The translations under genes and the position numbers were made by a program. The notes beneath the pieces were generated by a model. It made no database searches, had not been told where the DNA came from, and was given only the letters and a program-made list of their open reading frames with translations. From Desulfovibrio fairfieldensis (GTDB lineage Bacteria > Desulfobacterota > Desulfovibrionia > Desulfovibrionales > Desulfovibrionaceae): a stretch of DNA of 64,000 nt. Each line of letters opens with the position of its first letter. Position 1 is the first letter of the stretch. The stretch spans positions 1,578,501-1,642,500 of the forward strand of contig NZ_CP014229.1 in the NCBI RefSeq assembly GCF_001553605.1. Direction: 5' to 3'. Below are positions 41,530 through 48,960 of the stretch, one piece after another.

Positions 41530-41741
41530 AACAGCAATAACTCCGCCTTTTCACCAGTTTTATCATCTTCCGAAAATATCTTTTCGCCGCTTTCAATGCG
41601 TAAGTTAATAATATAGTAGAGTTTAATGGCTGCTTTCAGGATGGAAGTCTTGGACACATCTTTACGGGTTGCCAGAGCATCCAAAATATCCATTTCATCT
41701 TTCGTTAAGTTGAGGGTCATGGTTTTTCTTTCAGAGGTCAT
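41526..41741 (-). CDS. Ribbon-helix-helix regulator/antitoxin
   Basis: A 71-residue protein, MTSERKTMTLNLTKDEMDIL onward. One beta strand (TMTLNLT) is followed by two helices (DEMDILDALATRKDVSKTSILKAA...), a ribbon-helix-helix DNA-binding dimer, with an acidic tail that could wrap a partner. It starts at the ATG at 41741 with AAGGGAG upstream; a TTG lies two codons earlier. First gene of the five-gene operon. Confidence 0.68.
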   Translation of the reverse strand: MTSERKTMTLNLTKDEMDILDALATRKDVSKTSILKAAIKLYYIINLRIESGEKIFSEDDKTGEKAELLLL

Positions 41742-41760
41742 GTTCAAACTCCCTTATGGA

Positions 41761-41807
41761 TATAATAACCAGCAGGCACAAAAAGTCAACGTTTTTTAGC
41801 TAAAAAA
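41761..41807 (-). promoter_or_regulatory. Promoter and operator of the RHH-GNAT-XRE-ImmA operon
   Basis: On the minus strand, -35 TTGACT (41789-41784) and -10 ATTATA (41766-41761) are 17 bases apart, so the transcript begins at or just before the ribosome site. Immediately upstream is a perfect palindrome TTTTTTAGCTAAAAAA (41792-41807), a likely operator for the RHH or XRE protein. Confidence 0.6.
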
Positions 41808-42124
41808 TATGTATCATTTTTTTTGACTTGGGCAATGATTTTGTCCAGAAAGTCGGAACTTGACATAGTGAAGCTTCCGGATTATGTATTTTTTACTATT
41901 TCCGTTGGCAGCGTCCACACCGCTGGATAAATCAGGTGTGAACATGCCCGGCACTTTGCTGGGTTTCTTTTTGGGTTCGTGCCCGCCAGCATATAATTGC
42001 CGGGATGATAGCTCCGAATAAAATACCTTTTGGGGAAATAAGAGCAGCGCTTCCAACGGGCGTAGTTGAGTCCCGGCATTTCTCATTTTCCAAGTGCCGC
42101 CACTACTAAACCGTTGGAGTTCTT
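41808..42124. other. Gene-free stretch between the operon and the next gene
   Basis: AT-rich near the promoter, then mixed. Open frames on the minus strand (for example 41814-42086) lack ribosome sites and look accidental. Short dyads such as CCCGGCACTTTGCTGGG occur. No gene is supported here. Confidence 0.4.
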
Positions 42125-42592
42125 ATGTCCGATGCAACCAGTTCCAGCCGTTGCGAGTTCCCTTTTGATGCATTTTTAGTCCTGGCGGGCAAACTACAGG
42201 AAACGGCGGAAGCAATGCTGGCCTTTTGCCGTTCCGCGAGTGCTGAAAAGGATTCATCAAAAACGGAAGACGACGCGGAGCTCGCCGAGCACGGATGTAA
42301 GCCGGGAGAATACCGGCAATACCACTTGCCGCCGTATGCCCTCACGGAAGAAGGCGAGCTTCTTGACCGATATAAGGCCGAGAATATCGCCGCCGCTCTG
42401 GACGCCATTTACAACGACCTTTTCGCCACGGTCTTTCTTATGAAGGGCTATGACGCCGATACCAGGATAACCAACTTCACTCTTTACCAGATTGGAGAGC
42501 TGTTGTCGCGTTCGTTAAGGATGTTGAGCAAAACCGGTTCCGTCCTGGCTGATTATAACTTGATGCATGTAAAGCGGATTCCAACTGCGTAA
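42125..42592 (+). CDS. Hypothetical helical protein
   Basis: A 155-residue soluble protein. Helical N-terminus (FDAFLVLAGKLQETAEAMLAF), then YRQYHLPPYALTEEGELLDRY and a helical C-terminal half (NIAAALDAIYNDLFATVFLM). No signal, membrane helix or known family is seen. The ATG is preceded by GGAG at 42115-42118. A terminator follows directly. It stands alone on the plus strand in the island. Confidence 0.6.
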   Translation: MSDATSSSRCEFPFDAFLVLAGKLQETAEAMLAFCRSASAEKDSSKTEDDAELAEHGCKPGEYRQYHLPPYALTEEGELLDRYKAENIAAALDAIYNDLFATVFLMKGYDADTRITNFTLYQIGELLSRSLRMLSKTGSVLADYNLMHVKRIPTA

Positions 42593-42596
42593 CATG

Positions 42597-42631
42597 AAGG
42601 CGGCCCCGAAAATTTTCCGGGACCGCCTTTT
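42597..42631 (+). terminator. Terminator after the hypothetical gene
   Basis: Arms AAGGCGGCCCCG and CGGGACCGCCTT (one mismatch) with a short T-run (CTTTTG), just after the stop codon. Confidence 0.65.
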
Positions 42632-42639
42632 GCTCTTTA

Positions 42640-42686
42640 TTCCCTGGAGCCGTTGACGCATGAAATGCGTCAACGGCTCCAGGGAA
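42640..42686. repeat. Perfect 22-bp inverted repeat with 3-base loop
   Basis: The arm TTCCCTGGAGCCGTTGACGC... (42640-42661) pairs without mismatch with 42665-42686 around the loop GAA. No T-run follows on either strand. It lies between a plus-strand gene with its own terminator and a minus-strand HTH gene. Confidence 0.9.
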
Positions 42687-42716
42687 ACACAAAAAATGGG
42701 GCAGCGTGGCGTAAGA

Positions 42717-42956
42717 TTAAAGTAATCCAATCTGTTTCAGCAACTGAACAGGATCTTTTTGCAAAGCCTCGGCAATAGCAAAAAACTCCAGGATATCCAG
42801 CCGCCGTTCACCGTTTTCATATTTCGATACAAACGATTGCGGCTTGCCCAAGCGATCCGCAATATATTGTTGGCTGAATCCTTGGCTTTTTCTCGCTTGG
42901 ATCAGCACAGCCAGCATTACGGCATAGTCTTTGGCAAAAACTGACTTCACACTCAT
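42717..42956 (-). CDS. XRE-family HTH protein
   Basis: A 79-residue protein, nearly all HTH: VLIQARKSQGFSQQYIADRLGKPQSFVSKYENGERRLDILEF shows the five-helix Cro/CI pattern with SQQYIADRLGK as scaffold and PQSFVSKYE as recognition helix. Start at the ATG at 42956; a GTG eight codons upstream is possible. Third-party targets are unknown. Confidence 0.7.
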   Translation of the reverse strand: MSVKSVFAKDYAVMLAVLIQARKSQGFSQQYIADRLGKPQSFVSKYENGERRLDILEFFAIAEALQKDPVQLLKQIGLL

Positions 42957-42995
42957 TTTTGTAAATCTCGTTAACTTCACATATCACCACGAGAA

Positions 42996-43247
42996 TCACA
43001 TTTTTTTCATACAGTCGCAGTCAATAAAAAATTCCTCGGGATTTACGCCAAGGGCCGTGGCAATCTTTACAATATTCAGAAGGCCCAGATTCCTGCGTCC
43101 TTGTTCGACACCTCCAATATATGTTCGATGAAGGCCCGCCCTCTCCGCCAACTTTTCTTGCGAAATATGCAATGCCTCTCGTTTGGCTCCGAGAGCCGCA
43201 CCAAACTGTTTCAAAATCTCAGCGTCAGCTTTGCAGTATCCCGGCAT
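42996..43247 (-). CDS. XRE-family HTH protein
   Basis: An 83-residue protein starting MPGYCKADAEILKQFG at 43247 behind GGAGG. The HTH ALGAKREALHISQEKLAERA then GLHRTYIGGVEQGRRN is clear. The C-terminus ends CDCMKKM. It lies close to another HTH gene on the same strand. Confidence 0.72.
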   Translation of the reverse strand: MPGYCKADAEILKQFGAALGAKREALHISQEKLAERAGLHRTYIGGVEQGRRNLGLLNIVKIATALGVNPEEFFIDCDCMKKM

Positions 43248-43295
43248 GAATCCTCCATCATTGCATGATCCCCATGCAGATGTACCCATGTCACG

Positions 43296-43550
43296 CTAAT
43301 TTTTTTCAGCCTCATCAACCAGCGCATCCAACAGCTCGCCGGGGCGTACTTCCAGCGACCGCGCGATCTTGATAAGCAGATTGAGATTAGGCGCGCGGTA
43401 TCCGAGCTCCAAAGAAGAGACATAGCTCTTGGTTATGCCCACTCTGTCGGCGAGCTGCCGTTGGGAAAGTCCGGCCGCATCCCGATACCGTCTGAGCACC
43501 GCAGGCATGAAGGTTTTTGCCAGATTATCTTCGTCGAATTTGGGTTTCAT
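43296..43550 (-). CDS. XRE-family HTH protein
   Basis: An 84-residue protein starting MKPKFDEDNLAKTFM at 43550 behind GGGAGG. The HTH is RRYRDAAGLSQRQLADRVG, then ITKSYVSSLELGYRAPN. Its upstream region carries repeated GGTCG half-sites (43581-43623), consistent with autoregulation. Confidence 0.72.
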   Translation of the reverse strand: MKPKFDEDNLAKTFMPAVLRRYRDAAGLSQRQLADRVGITKSYVSSLELGYRAPNLNLLIKIARSLEVRPGELLDALVDEAEKN

Positions 43551-43580
43551 GCCTCCCACATACAATGCCTATTTACAAAC

Positions 43581-43623
43581 TCGACCGACTATAGTAGGTC
43601 GATTGGCTAGCAATAGTTGGTCG
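43581..43623. promoter_or_regulatory. Operator-like repeats upstream of the HTH gene
   Basis: An inverted repeat TCGACC...GGTCGA (43581-43602) is centred on ACTATAGT, and the direct repeat ATAGT(A/T)GGTCG occurs at 43591-43601 and 43613-43623. The spacing of 22 bases is two helical turns. Confidence 0.55.
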
Positions 43624-43848
43624 CCCCTCTGACTAATAGTTATCTAGGCGCGCGCCGCTCTACGTGGTCAACGCCCAAAAGCATGAGCGCCATCCCGGCG
43701 GAATACTGCCGGTATCGGTCGGCATGTCAGAAACGAAGCGAGGAAAGGAGCGAAGGGAACCGCGCGGGCGCTGACGCCCTCTTCGGGCTCGTCTCGGAGG
43801 ATATAATGATAAAGGGCTCCGCCTATTGAGATGCGGCACAATACGGAG
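43624..43848. other. Non-coding stretch, GC-richer than the island around it
   Basis: No supported gene. It contains a GC-rich patch (GCGCGGGCGCTGACGCCC) and GAGGATATAATG, which could hold a promoter -10. Frames across it lack ribosome sites. Confidence 0.35.
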
Positions 43849-44175
43849 TCAGCCGTCAGACAGCTCTCGCAGCAACTTGTAGGCCAATTGCAGATTGGGA
43901 CGCGAAAACCCGACAAGCATTCGACACAATTCGTCACGGATTGCCTCGTCATCCGCATGGTGTTCAAAGTCAAAAAATTCTTTCATTGAGACGCCAAGGG
44001 CAAAAGTGAGCTGTTCCATGACCTGAAAACTCGGATTTGATTCTCCCCGCTCCATTTCACTGATATGGCGAGAGCTGATGCCGGACAGTTCGGAAAGTTT
44101 TTCCTGCGACAAGCCGTGTTTTACTCGCAATTCCCTGATTCGTTTTCCAAGCAAAATTAAGCTATTACCGTTCAT
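43849..44175 (-). CDS. XRE-family HTH protein
   Basis: A 108-residue protein starting MNGNSLILLGKRIRELR at 44175 behind GGAGGGCGGC. The HTH reads VKHGLSQEKLSELSGISSRH, then ISEMERGESNPSF. A short helical C-terminus with EFFDFEHHADDEAIRDEL follows. It is divergent from the CI-like gene at 44425, with a palindrome between them. Confidence 0.72.
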   Translation of the reverse strand: MNGNSLILLGKRIRELRVKHGLSQEKLSELSGISSRHISEMERGESNPSFQVMEQLTFALGVSMKEFFDFEHHADDEAIRDELCRMLVGFSRPNLQLAYKLLRELSDG

Positions 44176-44424
44176 GCCGCCCTCCGGAGAGGAAGGGTAA
44201 CTTTCTTTTGTAGGGCACAACATGAACCAGACATCTTTACCAAGCCTAGATTTTGATTTACAAATCAAAACATAGCTTATCTTATTATCAAGTAGATCTT
44301 CGATACAAGGAAGGCACTTTTCAGACCCGCAATAAGGTAAGCCAGGTCAGAAAATAATTTTCGACCGATAGATGTAAAGGCACAATTATCAAAATAAATT
44401 AATCAGTTATCTGGTAGTGAAGTA
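44176..44424. promoter_or_regulatory. Divergent promoter region with perfect palindrome
   Basis: AT-rich, 250 bases between two divergent regulators. The palindrome TTTTGATTT-AC-AAATCAAAA (44251-44270) is perfect and typical of an XRE operator. CTTATCTTATTATC just after it gives -10-like sequences. Confidence 0.6.
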
Positions 44425-44817
44425 ATGATATACGCAGAAAACCCATCCCCATTCATCGAACAACTTAAACGTATTCACCAGATTACCGGCACGCACAGCC
44501 AGACCGGGCTTGCCGCTTATCTGAGCGTGCGCCGTTCTGCCGTAACCAATGCCAAGCGCACGGGCATGATCCCGGCGGAATGGCTGTTGACCTTGCTGCG
44601 TGTGGCAAACGTCAATCCGGAATGGATTCTGAGCGGGGCCGGTCCCTGCCGGTTCCGGCGACAGACGGAGGATGTTTACGAGGACGGAGAAACGGCGTGG
44701 GAACGCCAAAAAGACTATGAGGCCCTGCAACGGCTGTCCTCACGCGCGCTGGCGGACGAGCTGGTCCGGCGCATCGCCGTGGCGGAAGCGGAACGGTTTC
44801 TGTCTCCATCCGCGTAG
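44425..44817 (+). CDS. CI-like HTH protein
   Basis: A 130-residue protein. The N-terminal half has a phage-CI-type HTH: IHQITGTHSQTGLAAYLSVR then RSAVTNAKRTGMIPAEWL and VNPEWILSGAGP, a common ending of this domain. The C-terminal half is helical (YEALQRLSSRALADELVRR). There is no S24 protease domain. It is on the opposite strand to the other island regulators. Confidence 0.72.
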   Translation: MIYAENPSPFIEQLKRIHQITGTHSQTGLAAYLSVRRSAVTNAKRTGMIPAEWLLTLLRVANVNPEWILSGAGPCRFRRQTEDVYEDGETAWERQKDYEALQRLSSRALADELVRRIAVAEAERFLSPSA

Positions 44818-44886
44818 GCGCGCCCTCAATCACGGCGCGGATGTCGTCATAAGCACGCAACAAGCACGTTCCACAGCAAACAAAAG

Positions 44887-44932
44887 CAGCCCGAAAAACC
44901 GCGATTGACGCTGTTTTCCGGGCTGCTCTCTA
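44887..44932. terminator. Terminator between the island and the cytochrome gene
   Basis: GCAGCCCGAAAA and TTTTCCGGGCTGC pair with one bulge, so A/T-rich arm ends allow work in both directions. It lies between convergent genes. Confidence 0.6.
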
Positions 44933-44952
44933 TGAGTTATTTCGTCAGACGG

Positions 44953-45270
44953 CTATTTCAGGCCGTTCAGATACACGGCGATATCCTTGAGATCCTGATC
45001 GGAGAGCGGCTTCAGCGCTTCCTGCATTTGCTCCACCTTCTCATTGGGCGGCGGAGTCAGACTTTTCACCTTGTTCATCTTGGCGACCAGACCGTCCACG
45101 GGCTGGCCCATCATCTTGGCGGGTTTTTCCGTATGGCAGATGGCGCAGAGGTCGTCGTACAACTTCTGGCCTTCCGCCGCCCTGTCTTCCTGGGCGGCCT
45201 GGGACTGCACGGCCACAAACAGAAAGGCCGCTATGGCGAATCCGCCGATTTGTTTCCATTTTATTGACAT
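44953..45270 (-). CDS. Small periplasmic cytochrome c
   Basis: A 105-residue protein with signal peptide (IGGFAIAAFLFVAVQSQAA) and one heme-binding CAICH. The methionine ligand is probably in AKMMGQPV. The C-terminal helix LSDQDLKDIAVYLNGLK is typical of class I cytochromes c. Start at the ATG at 45270 behind AAGGAGTG. It lies 43 bases after the antiporter gene on the same strand; the electron partner is unknown. Confidence 0.85.
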   Translation of the reverse strand: MSIKWKQIGGFAIAAFLFVAVQSQAAQEDRAAEGQKLYDDLCAICHTEKPAKMMGQPVDGLVAKMNKVKSLTPPPNEKVEQMQEALKPLSDQDLKDIAVYLNGLK

Positions 45271-45313
45271 ATATGGCACTCCTTCTGGGAACGTCTCCGT
45301 TCCAGGCAAGAGG

Positions 45314-46765
45314 TTACAACGTGATGATGCCGCGCGCGAACAGATAGATCGCGACCAGCGCCGCCAGTACCAGCAGCACCAGAATGACCTTTTCATAGTT
45401 CTTGAACAGCGGCGTCTGATCCGGATGCTGCTTGCGGCTCCAGATGTATACGGGAATGCCCAGGGCGATCAGCACCATGGCCATCAGCATATAGTGCAGA
45501 CCGGCGGCGTAGATCAGCCAGAAGCCATACAGCGTGCCCAGCGCGGCGCAGGCCAGGGCCGCGGCACGCCCGGTGGGGGCCTTCTGGGGGTATTGCCCGT
45601 CCTCGCAGGTCTTCCAGAGGAAGAGCATGGAAATCAGGTAGGCGGGCAGCACCATCACGCCGGTGATGCTCAGCATCATGCTCCAGGCGTTGTTGGAGAA
45701 ATAAACCAGCAGAAGCGCCAGCTGCATCAGCAGGCTGGTGACCCACAGGGACACGGACGGCGCCCCGGCCGCGTTTTCCTTGCTGAACTGGCGGGGGAAG
45801 GTGCCGTTCTTGGACGCGGCATACGGCATTTCAGCGGTGATCAGGGTCCAGGCCAGCCAACTGGCCAGCACGGCGATGATCAGGCCCACATTCATCAGCC
45901 AGCTTCCCCACGGACCCACGGCACGCTCCAGCACACCGGCGGTGGACGGCGTGGGCACGGCGGAAAGTTCCGCCTGGGTCATGAAGCCGTACGGCAGCAC
46001 GGACAGCAGAATGTAGACCACCAGGCAGCCCAGAAAGCCCATAACCGTGGCCTTGCCCACGTCATCCGGGGTCCTGGCCTTGTCGGACAGCACCACCGCG
46101 CCCTCAATGCCGATAAAGGCCCAGAGGGTCACCAGCATGGTGCTCTTGACCTGCGCGCCCAGGCCGCCGAGGTGGTGGCCGTTGTCCACGGCCAGCTTGC
46201 CGAAGAAGTCGAAATCAAACTTGTCGATATTGAACATGAACACCATCACGATAATAAAGATAAACAGCGGGATCAGCTTGCCGATGGTGCCGATGGTGTT
46301 GATGATGGCGGCCTGATGCGTGCCGCGCAGCACGACGAAGTTGAACATCCAGATCAGGATGGAACCGCCGATAATGGACTGGATGGTATTGCCGCCCTGG
46401 AAATACGGCGGGAAAAAGTAATTCAGGGCGTCCATGGTAATGACGGCGTAGCCCACATTGCCGAAGATCTGGCAAAGCCAGTAGCCCCAGGCGATGAGGA
46501 AGCCCACAAAGGGGCCGAAACCCTCGCGCCCGTACATATAAATGCCCGCTTTGAGGTCCGGGCGGATATCCGAAAGAATGCGGAAGGAATTGGCCAGAAA
46601 ATACATGCCCAGGCCTGTGATCACCCAGGCAATGAGTACCGCGCCCACGGAAGCGGCGGCGGCCATATTCTGCGGCAGGCTGTAAATGCCCCCGCCGACC
46701 ATGGAGCTGACCACCACGCTGGCCAGCGCCACGACCCCGAGTTTTTTGGTTGTGCTTTGCGCCAT
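45314..46765 (-). CDS. Arginine/agmatine-type antiporter (APC family, AaxC-like)
   Basis: A 483-residue membrane protein with 12 helices. It opens with [20 protein letters not shown], where the GGGI(Y/F)S loop of TM1 forms the substrate site in the AdiC/ArcD branch of the APC family. Glycines and the aromatic gate residues appear in [15 protein letters not shown]. The neighbour aaxB-like decarboxylase makes arginine-agmatine exchange the likeliest activity. Confidence 0.78.
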   Translation of the reverse strand: MAQSTTKKLGVVALASVVVSSMVGGGIYSLPQNMAAAASVGAVLIAWVITGLGMYFLANSFRILSDIRPDLKAGIYMYGREGFGPFVGFLIAWGYWLCQIFGNVGYAVITMDALNYFFPPYFQGGNTIQSIIGGSILIWMFNFVVLRGTHQAAIINTIGTIGKLIPLFIFIIVMVFMFNIDKFDFDFFGKLAVDNGHHLGGLGAQVKSTMLVTLWAFIGIEGAVVLSDKARTPDDVGKATVMGFLGCLVVYILLSVLPYGFMTQAELSAVPTPSTAGVLERAVGPWGSWLMNVGLIIAVLASWLAWTLITAEMPYAASKNGTFPRQFSKENAAGAPSVSLWVTSLLMQLALLLVYFSNNAWSMMLSITGVMVLPAYLISMLFLWKTCEDGQYPQKAPTGRAAALACAALGTLYGFWLIYAAGLHYMLMAMVLIALGIPVYIWSRKQHPDQTPLFKNYEKVILVLLVLAALVAIYLFARGIITL

Positions 46766-46916
46766 TGCTCTATCCTCTATATGTTAAACCTCGCCCTTGT
46801 GCCGGCGTGGCTTCATGGAAATAATTTACTTAAAGGCCGACCGGGCGGAACAAAGTCCGGATCGGGTCTGCGTCGGAGCCGTGCCGCCCGGCGGCGGCAA
46901 AAGTTCCTAAAACAAA

Positions 46917-46954
46917 CGCCCGGCCCACGCTAACAATCCGTCGCGGGCCGGGCG
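46917..46954 (-). terminator. Hairpin after the arginine decarboxylase gene
   Basis: Ten-base arms CGCCCGGCCC (46917-46926) and GGGCCGGGCG (46945-46954). On the minus strand a TTTGTTTT tail follows. It would limit, not fully block, read-through to the antiporter. Confidence 0.6.
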
Positions 46955-46988
46955 CACAAAGGCTCACGGACAGGCCGGAGCGGTTTTC

Positions 46989-47576
46989 TTAGTTTTTCAC
47001 CACAACGGGATCGGCGAATTCAAAGTTGAGGAAGCCCATGACCGTCAGGCAGTAGCCGTAGGGCTTGGTGATGTTCAGATAGTTGTGCCAGAACTGGAAT
47101 TCGCTGTGCTTTTCCACGCCGCGCAGGGTCAGTTCATGGTTGAGGGATTTATTCAGCCACATTTCGGCGTGGGATTTGGCGATGTCGTCGTCGATCCATG
47201 TGGGGAAGTATTCCACGTATTCAGCGGCCCAGCCGCCGATGAGCTTGCCGTCCTTTTTGCCCCAGCAGATGCCGAGACCGGTGGCAATGGCGCGGTGGTC
47301 CTCAATGCGCGCTCCGTTGGCGGCCATGATCACTTCCAGCACGGCGCCGTGCTTGAAGTTTTTTTCCACTTTGTCCACGGGCAGGATGTTGCCGTAGAGT
47401 TCCTTGGGAAGAACCGAGGTATAGGGGATAACGTTGAAGTTTTCAATTTTTGCCTGCAACAGGGCGGAATCGTAGCAGAAAGTTTCAAAGGGCTGCGGCG
47501 GGATGCCGTCATCCGCTTCGCCAACACCGCCGGAAATAAACGCCAAGGTGGGATATCTCGTACCAAGAGTGGTCAT
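46989..47576 (-). CDS. Pyruvoyl-dependent arginine decarboxylase (AaxB-like)
   Basis: A 195-residue proenzyme. Start at the ATG at 47576 ([20 protein letters not shown]). It would split itself at Thr53-Ser54 in [14 protein letters not shown] to form a pyruvoyl group, the same Thr-Ser pair as reported for chlamydial AaxB. The family sequences [13 protein letters not shown] and [13 protein letters not shown] are present. It converts arginine to agmatine and uses a proton. With the antiporter it forms an acid-resistance or arginine-use system. Confidence 0.85.
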   Translation of the reverse strand: MTTLGTRYPTLAFISGGVGEADDGIPPQPFETFCYDSALLQAKIENFNVIPYTSVLPKELYGNILPVDKVEKNFKHGAVLEVIMAANGARIEDHRAIATGLGICWGKKDGKLIGGWAAEYVEYFPTWIDDDIAKSHAEMWLNKSLNHELTLRGVEKHSEFQFWHNYLNITKPYGYCLTVMGFLNFEFADPVVVKN

Positions 47577-47598
47577 GTTTGTATCCTTATTGTTTGGT

Positions 47599-47648
47599 CT
47601 ATACAGGCGACTGTAAAAATTATTGCCACCTGTATAACAATTATACAG
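47599..47648 (-). promoter_or_regulatory. Two dyads upstream of the arginine decarboxylase
   Basis: A perfect inverted repeat CTGTATAA-CAA-TTATACAG (47630-47648) and a second, weaker one around TACAG-GCGA-CTGTA (47601-47615) lie about 25-70 bases before the start. TATAAT appears on the minus strand within the first. They look like operators for one regulator, possibly sensing arginine or pH; the regulator is not identified. Confidence 0.5.
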
Positions 47649-47649
47649 A

Positions 47650-47990
47650 ACAACAGGTTGCGCAAAACGGTCCATATGGCCTGCGTGAAGCGGTCCGCGG
47701 CGGCCCACAACGCCATTTTCCAAGAATGTGGGCGCGAACCGCCTTGTCCAACCTGTCCAACAAAAGCCCTTTGTCCGGCCTAGCCGGCCAAACGTTAAGT
47801 AGATATGCAATGTCCGGGCCAGAAAGAGATTTTACGAATCCGGCGCGCGGGGCGGAGGACGGCCTGCCGGTGCGCGGAAACCAAACCAGAAACGCCGCCC
47901 CGGCGCACGGAAACGGCGAGGGGCGGCGAAACAGGCGTAAAGAAAGAGGAGACGAAATTTCAGGCTGGCGGCCGGGAACACCGGATGCCG
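47650..47990. other. Gene-free stretch before the M23 peptidase
   Basis: About 340 bases between the operator region and the end of the M23 peptidase gene. Frames seen here on the plus strand continue far into the antisense of the peptidase and have shadow-type composition. No gene, RNA or clear repeat is recognised. Confidence 0.4.
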
Positions 47991-48728
47991 CTACCGCCCT
48001 TCGCCCCAGGCAGGGATGGGCGGCGGGCTGTAATTCTCCAGTGTTTTGAGGTCTCCTATGCGCGCGGGCCGTCCGTTACGGCCCCGGATTACCGGGCCGC
48101 ACTGCTGCGGCGTGAGTTCAGCGGGAATCTGCCCGGGCGCGGGGCGCAACAACTGCTCGGCGCTGCGCAGATACGGCAGGGGGTCCACCAGCTCCCCCTT
48201 GGCGTTTTGCAGGCCGAAATGCAGATGCGCGCCCGTGGTCCTGCCGGTACAGCCCACCAGGCCCACGGCTTCGCCGCGCCGCACCCGCCGTCCCGCAGAA
48301 ACCAGGACCTTCTGCAGATGGGCATAGCGCGCGGTCATGCCGTCATCCTGCCGGATTTCCACCACTATGCCGGAAAGGCCGTGCGGCCCGGCATGGCTGA
48401 CCATGCCGCCGTCAAAAGCCACCACAGGCCAGCCCAGCCGGGCACGGATATCCAGGCCGGAATGCTCGCGCATCACCATGCCGCGCCGGCTCAGCCAGCC
48501 GGGCATACGCCGCCGCCCGAAGGGCGAGGTGATCATTTCCGCCAGGGGCGGCAGTTTGCCCGCTTCCCGCGCTGCGGGCAAGGGCGGCGCAACCGTTGCC
48601 GCGCCGTCGCCATCAGCGGCCGGAGGCAAGGCCGGAGTTTGCGGCACGCCGCTCTCCTCCGCCGCCAGGCAAGGCAAGGCGGCCGACAGAGCTAGGAACA
48701 AAGCCGCAACGGCGACATGGTGCAGCAT
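47991..48728 (-). CDS. M23/LytM-type peptidoglycan endopeptidase
   Basis: A 245-residue protein with signal peptide (VAALFLALSAALPCLA). The zinc site is seen as HSGLD (REHSGLDIRARLG) and HLHFG (GAHLHFGLQNAKG), with GRRVRRGEAVGLVGCTG between, the M23 pattern. It therefore probably keeps the catalytic His/Asp/His. It would cut peptide cross-links in the wall. Start at the ATG at 48728. Confidence 0.85.
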   Translation of the reverse strand: MLHHVAVAALFLALSAALPCLAAEESGVPQTPALPPAADGDGAATVAPPLPAAREAGKLPPLAEMITSPFGRRRMPGWLSRRGMVMREHSGLDIRARLGWPVVAFDGGMVSHAGPHGLSGIVVEIRQDDGMTARYAHLQKVLVSAGRRVRRGEAVGLVGCTGRTTGAHLHFGLQNAKGELVDPLPYLRSAEQLLRPAPGQIPAELTPQQCGPVIRGRNGRPARIGDLKTLENYSPPPIPAWGEGR

Positions 48729-48960
48729 GGTTGTCAAACTCGGCCTCCCATAATGGATATTATATACCTTTTTGTCCGCCTAAGGGCTTGCGCGTCAAGT
48801 CCCGCTATGGCAAGGGAACACGAAACGTTTTTTTCTCGCAATCTTAAAAAAATTACTGGCTGATAAGGATGTTACCCTAAAACTTTTCTGATTTCTGGCG
48901 ATCTATCAGGCAAACGCGAACTTTCGTAATAAAATTTACCTCTGCCTCGGGAGTAATAGC

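Noticed and set aside
41814-42086. A 90-codon minus-strand ORF ahead of the RHH gene
   Set aside because: It overlaps the operon's promoter, has no ribosome site and no protein-like pattern.
15977-42686. Long hairpins considered as CRISPR repeats
   Set aside because: They occur once each with no regular spacing, and no cas genes are in the window.
39349-44820. Integrase gene expected next to the tRNA
   Set aside because: I read both strands after the tRNA and found no tyrosine or serine recombinase motif; the region holds the small GRDG protein, the ImmA operon and HTH genes.
45044-46933. A 629-codon plus-strand frame over the antiporter
   Set aside because: It is antisense to a clear 12-helix transporter; its His/Gly/Gln-rich composition is that of a shadow frame.
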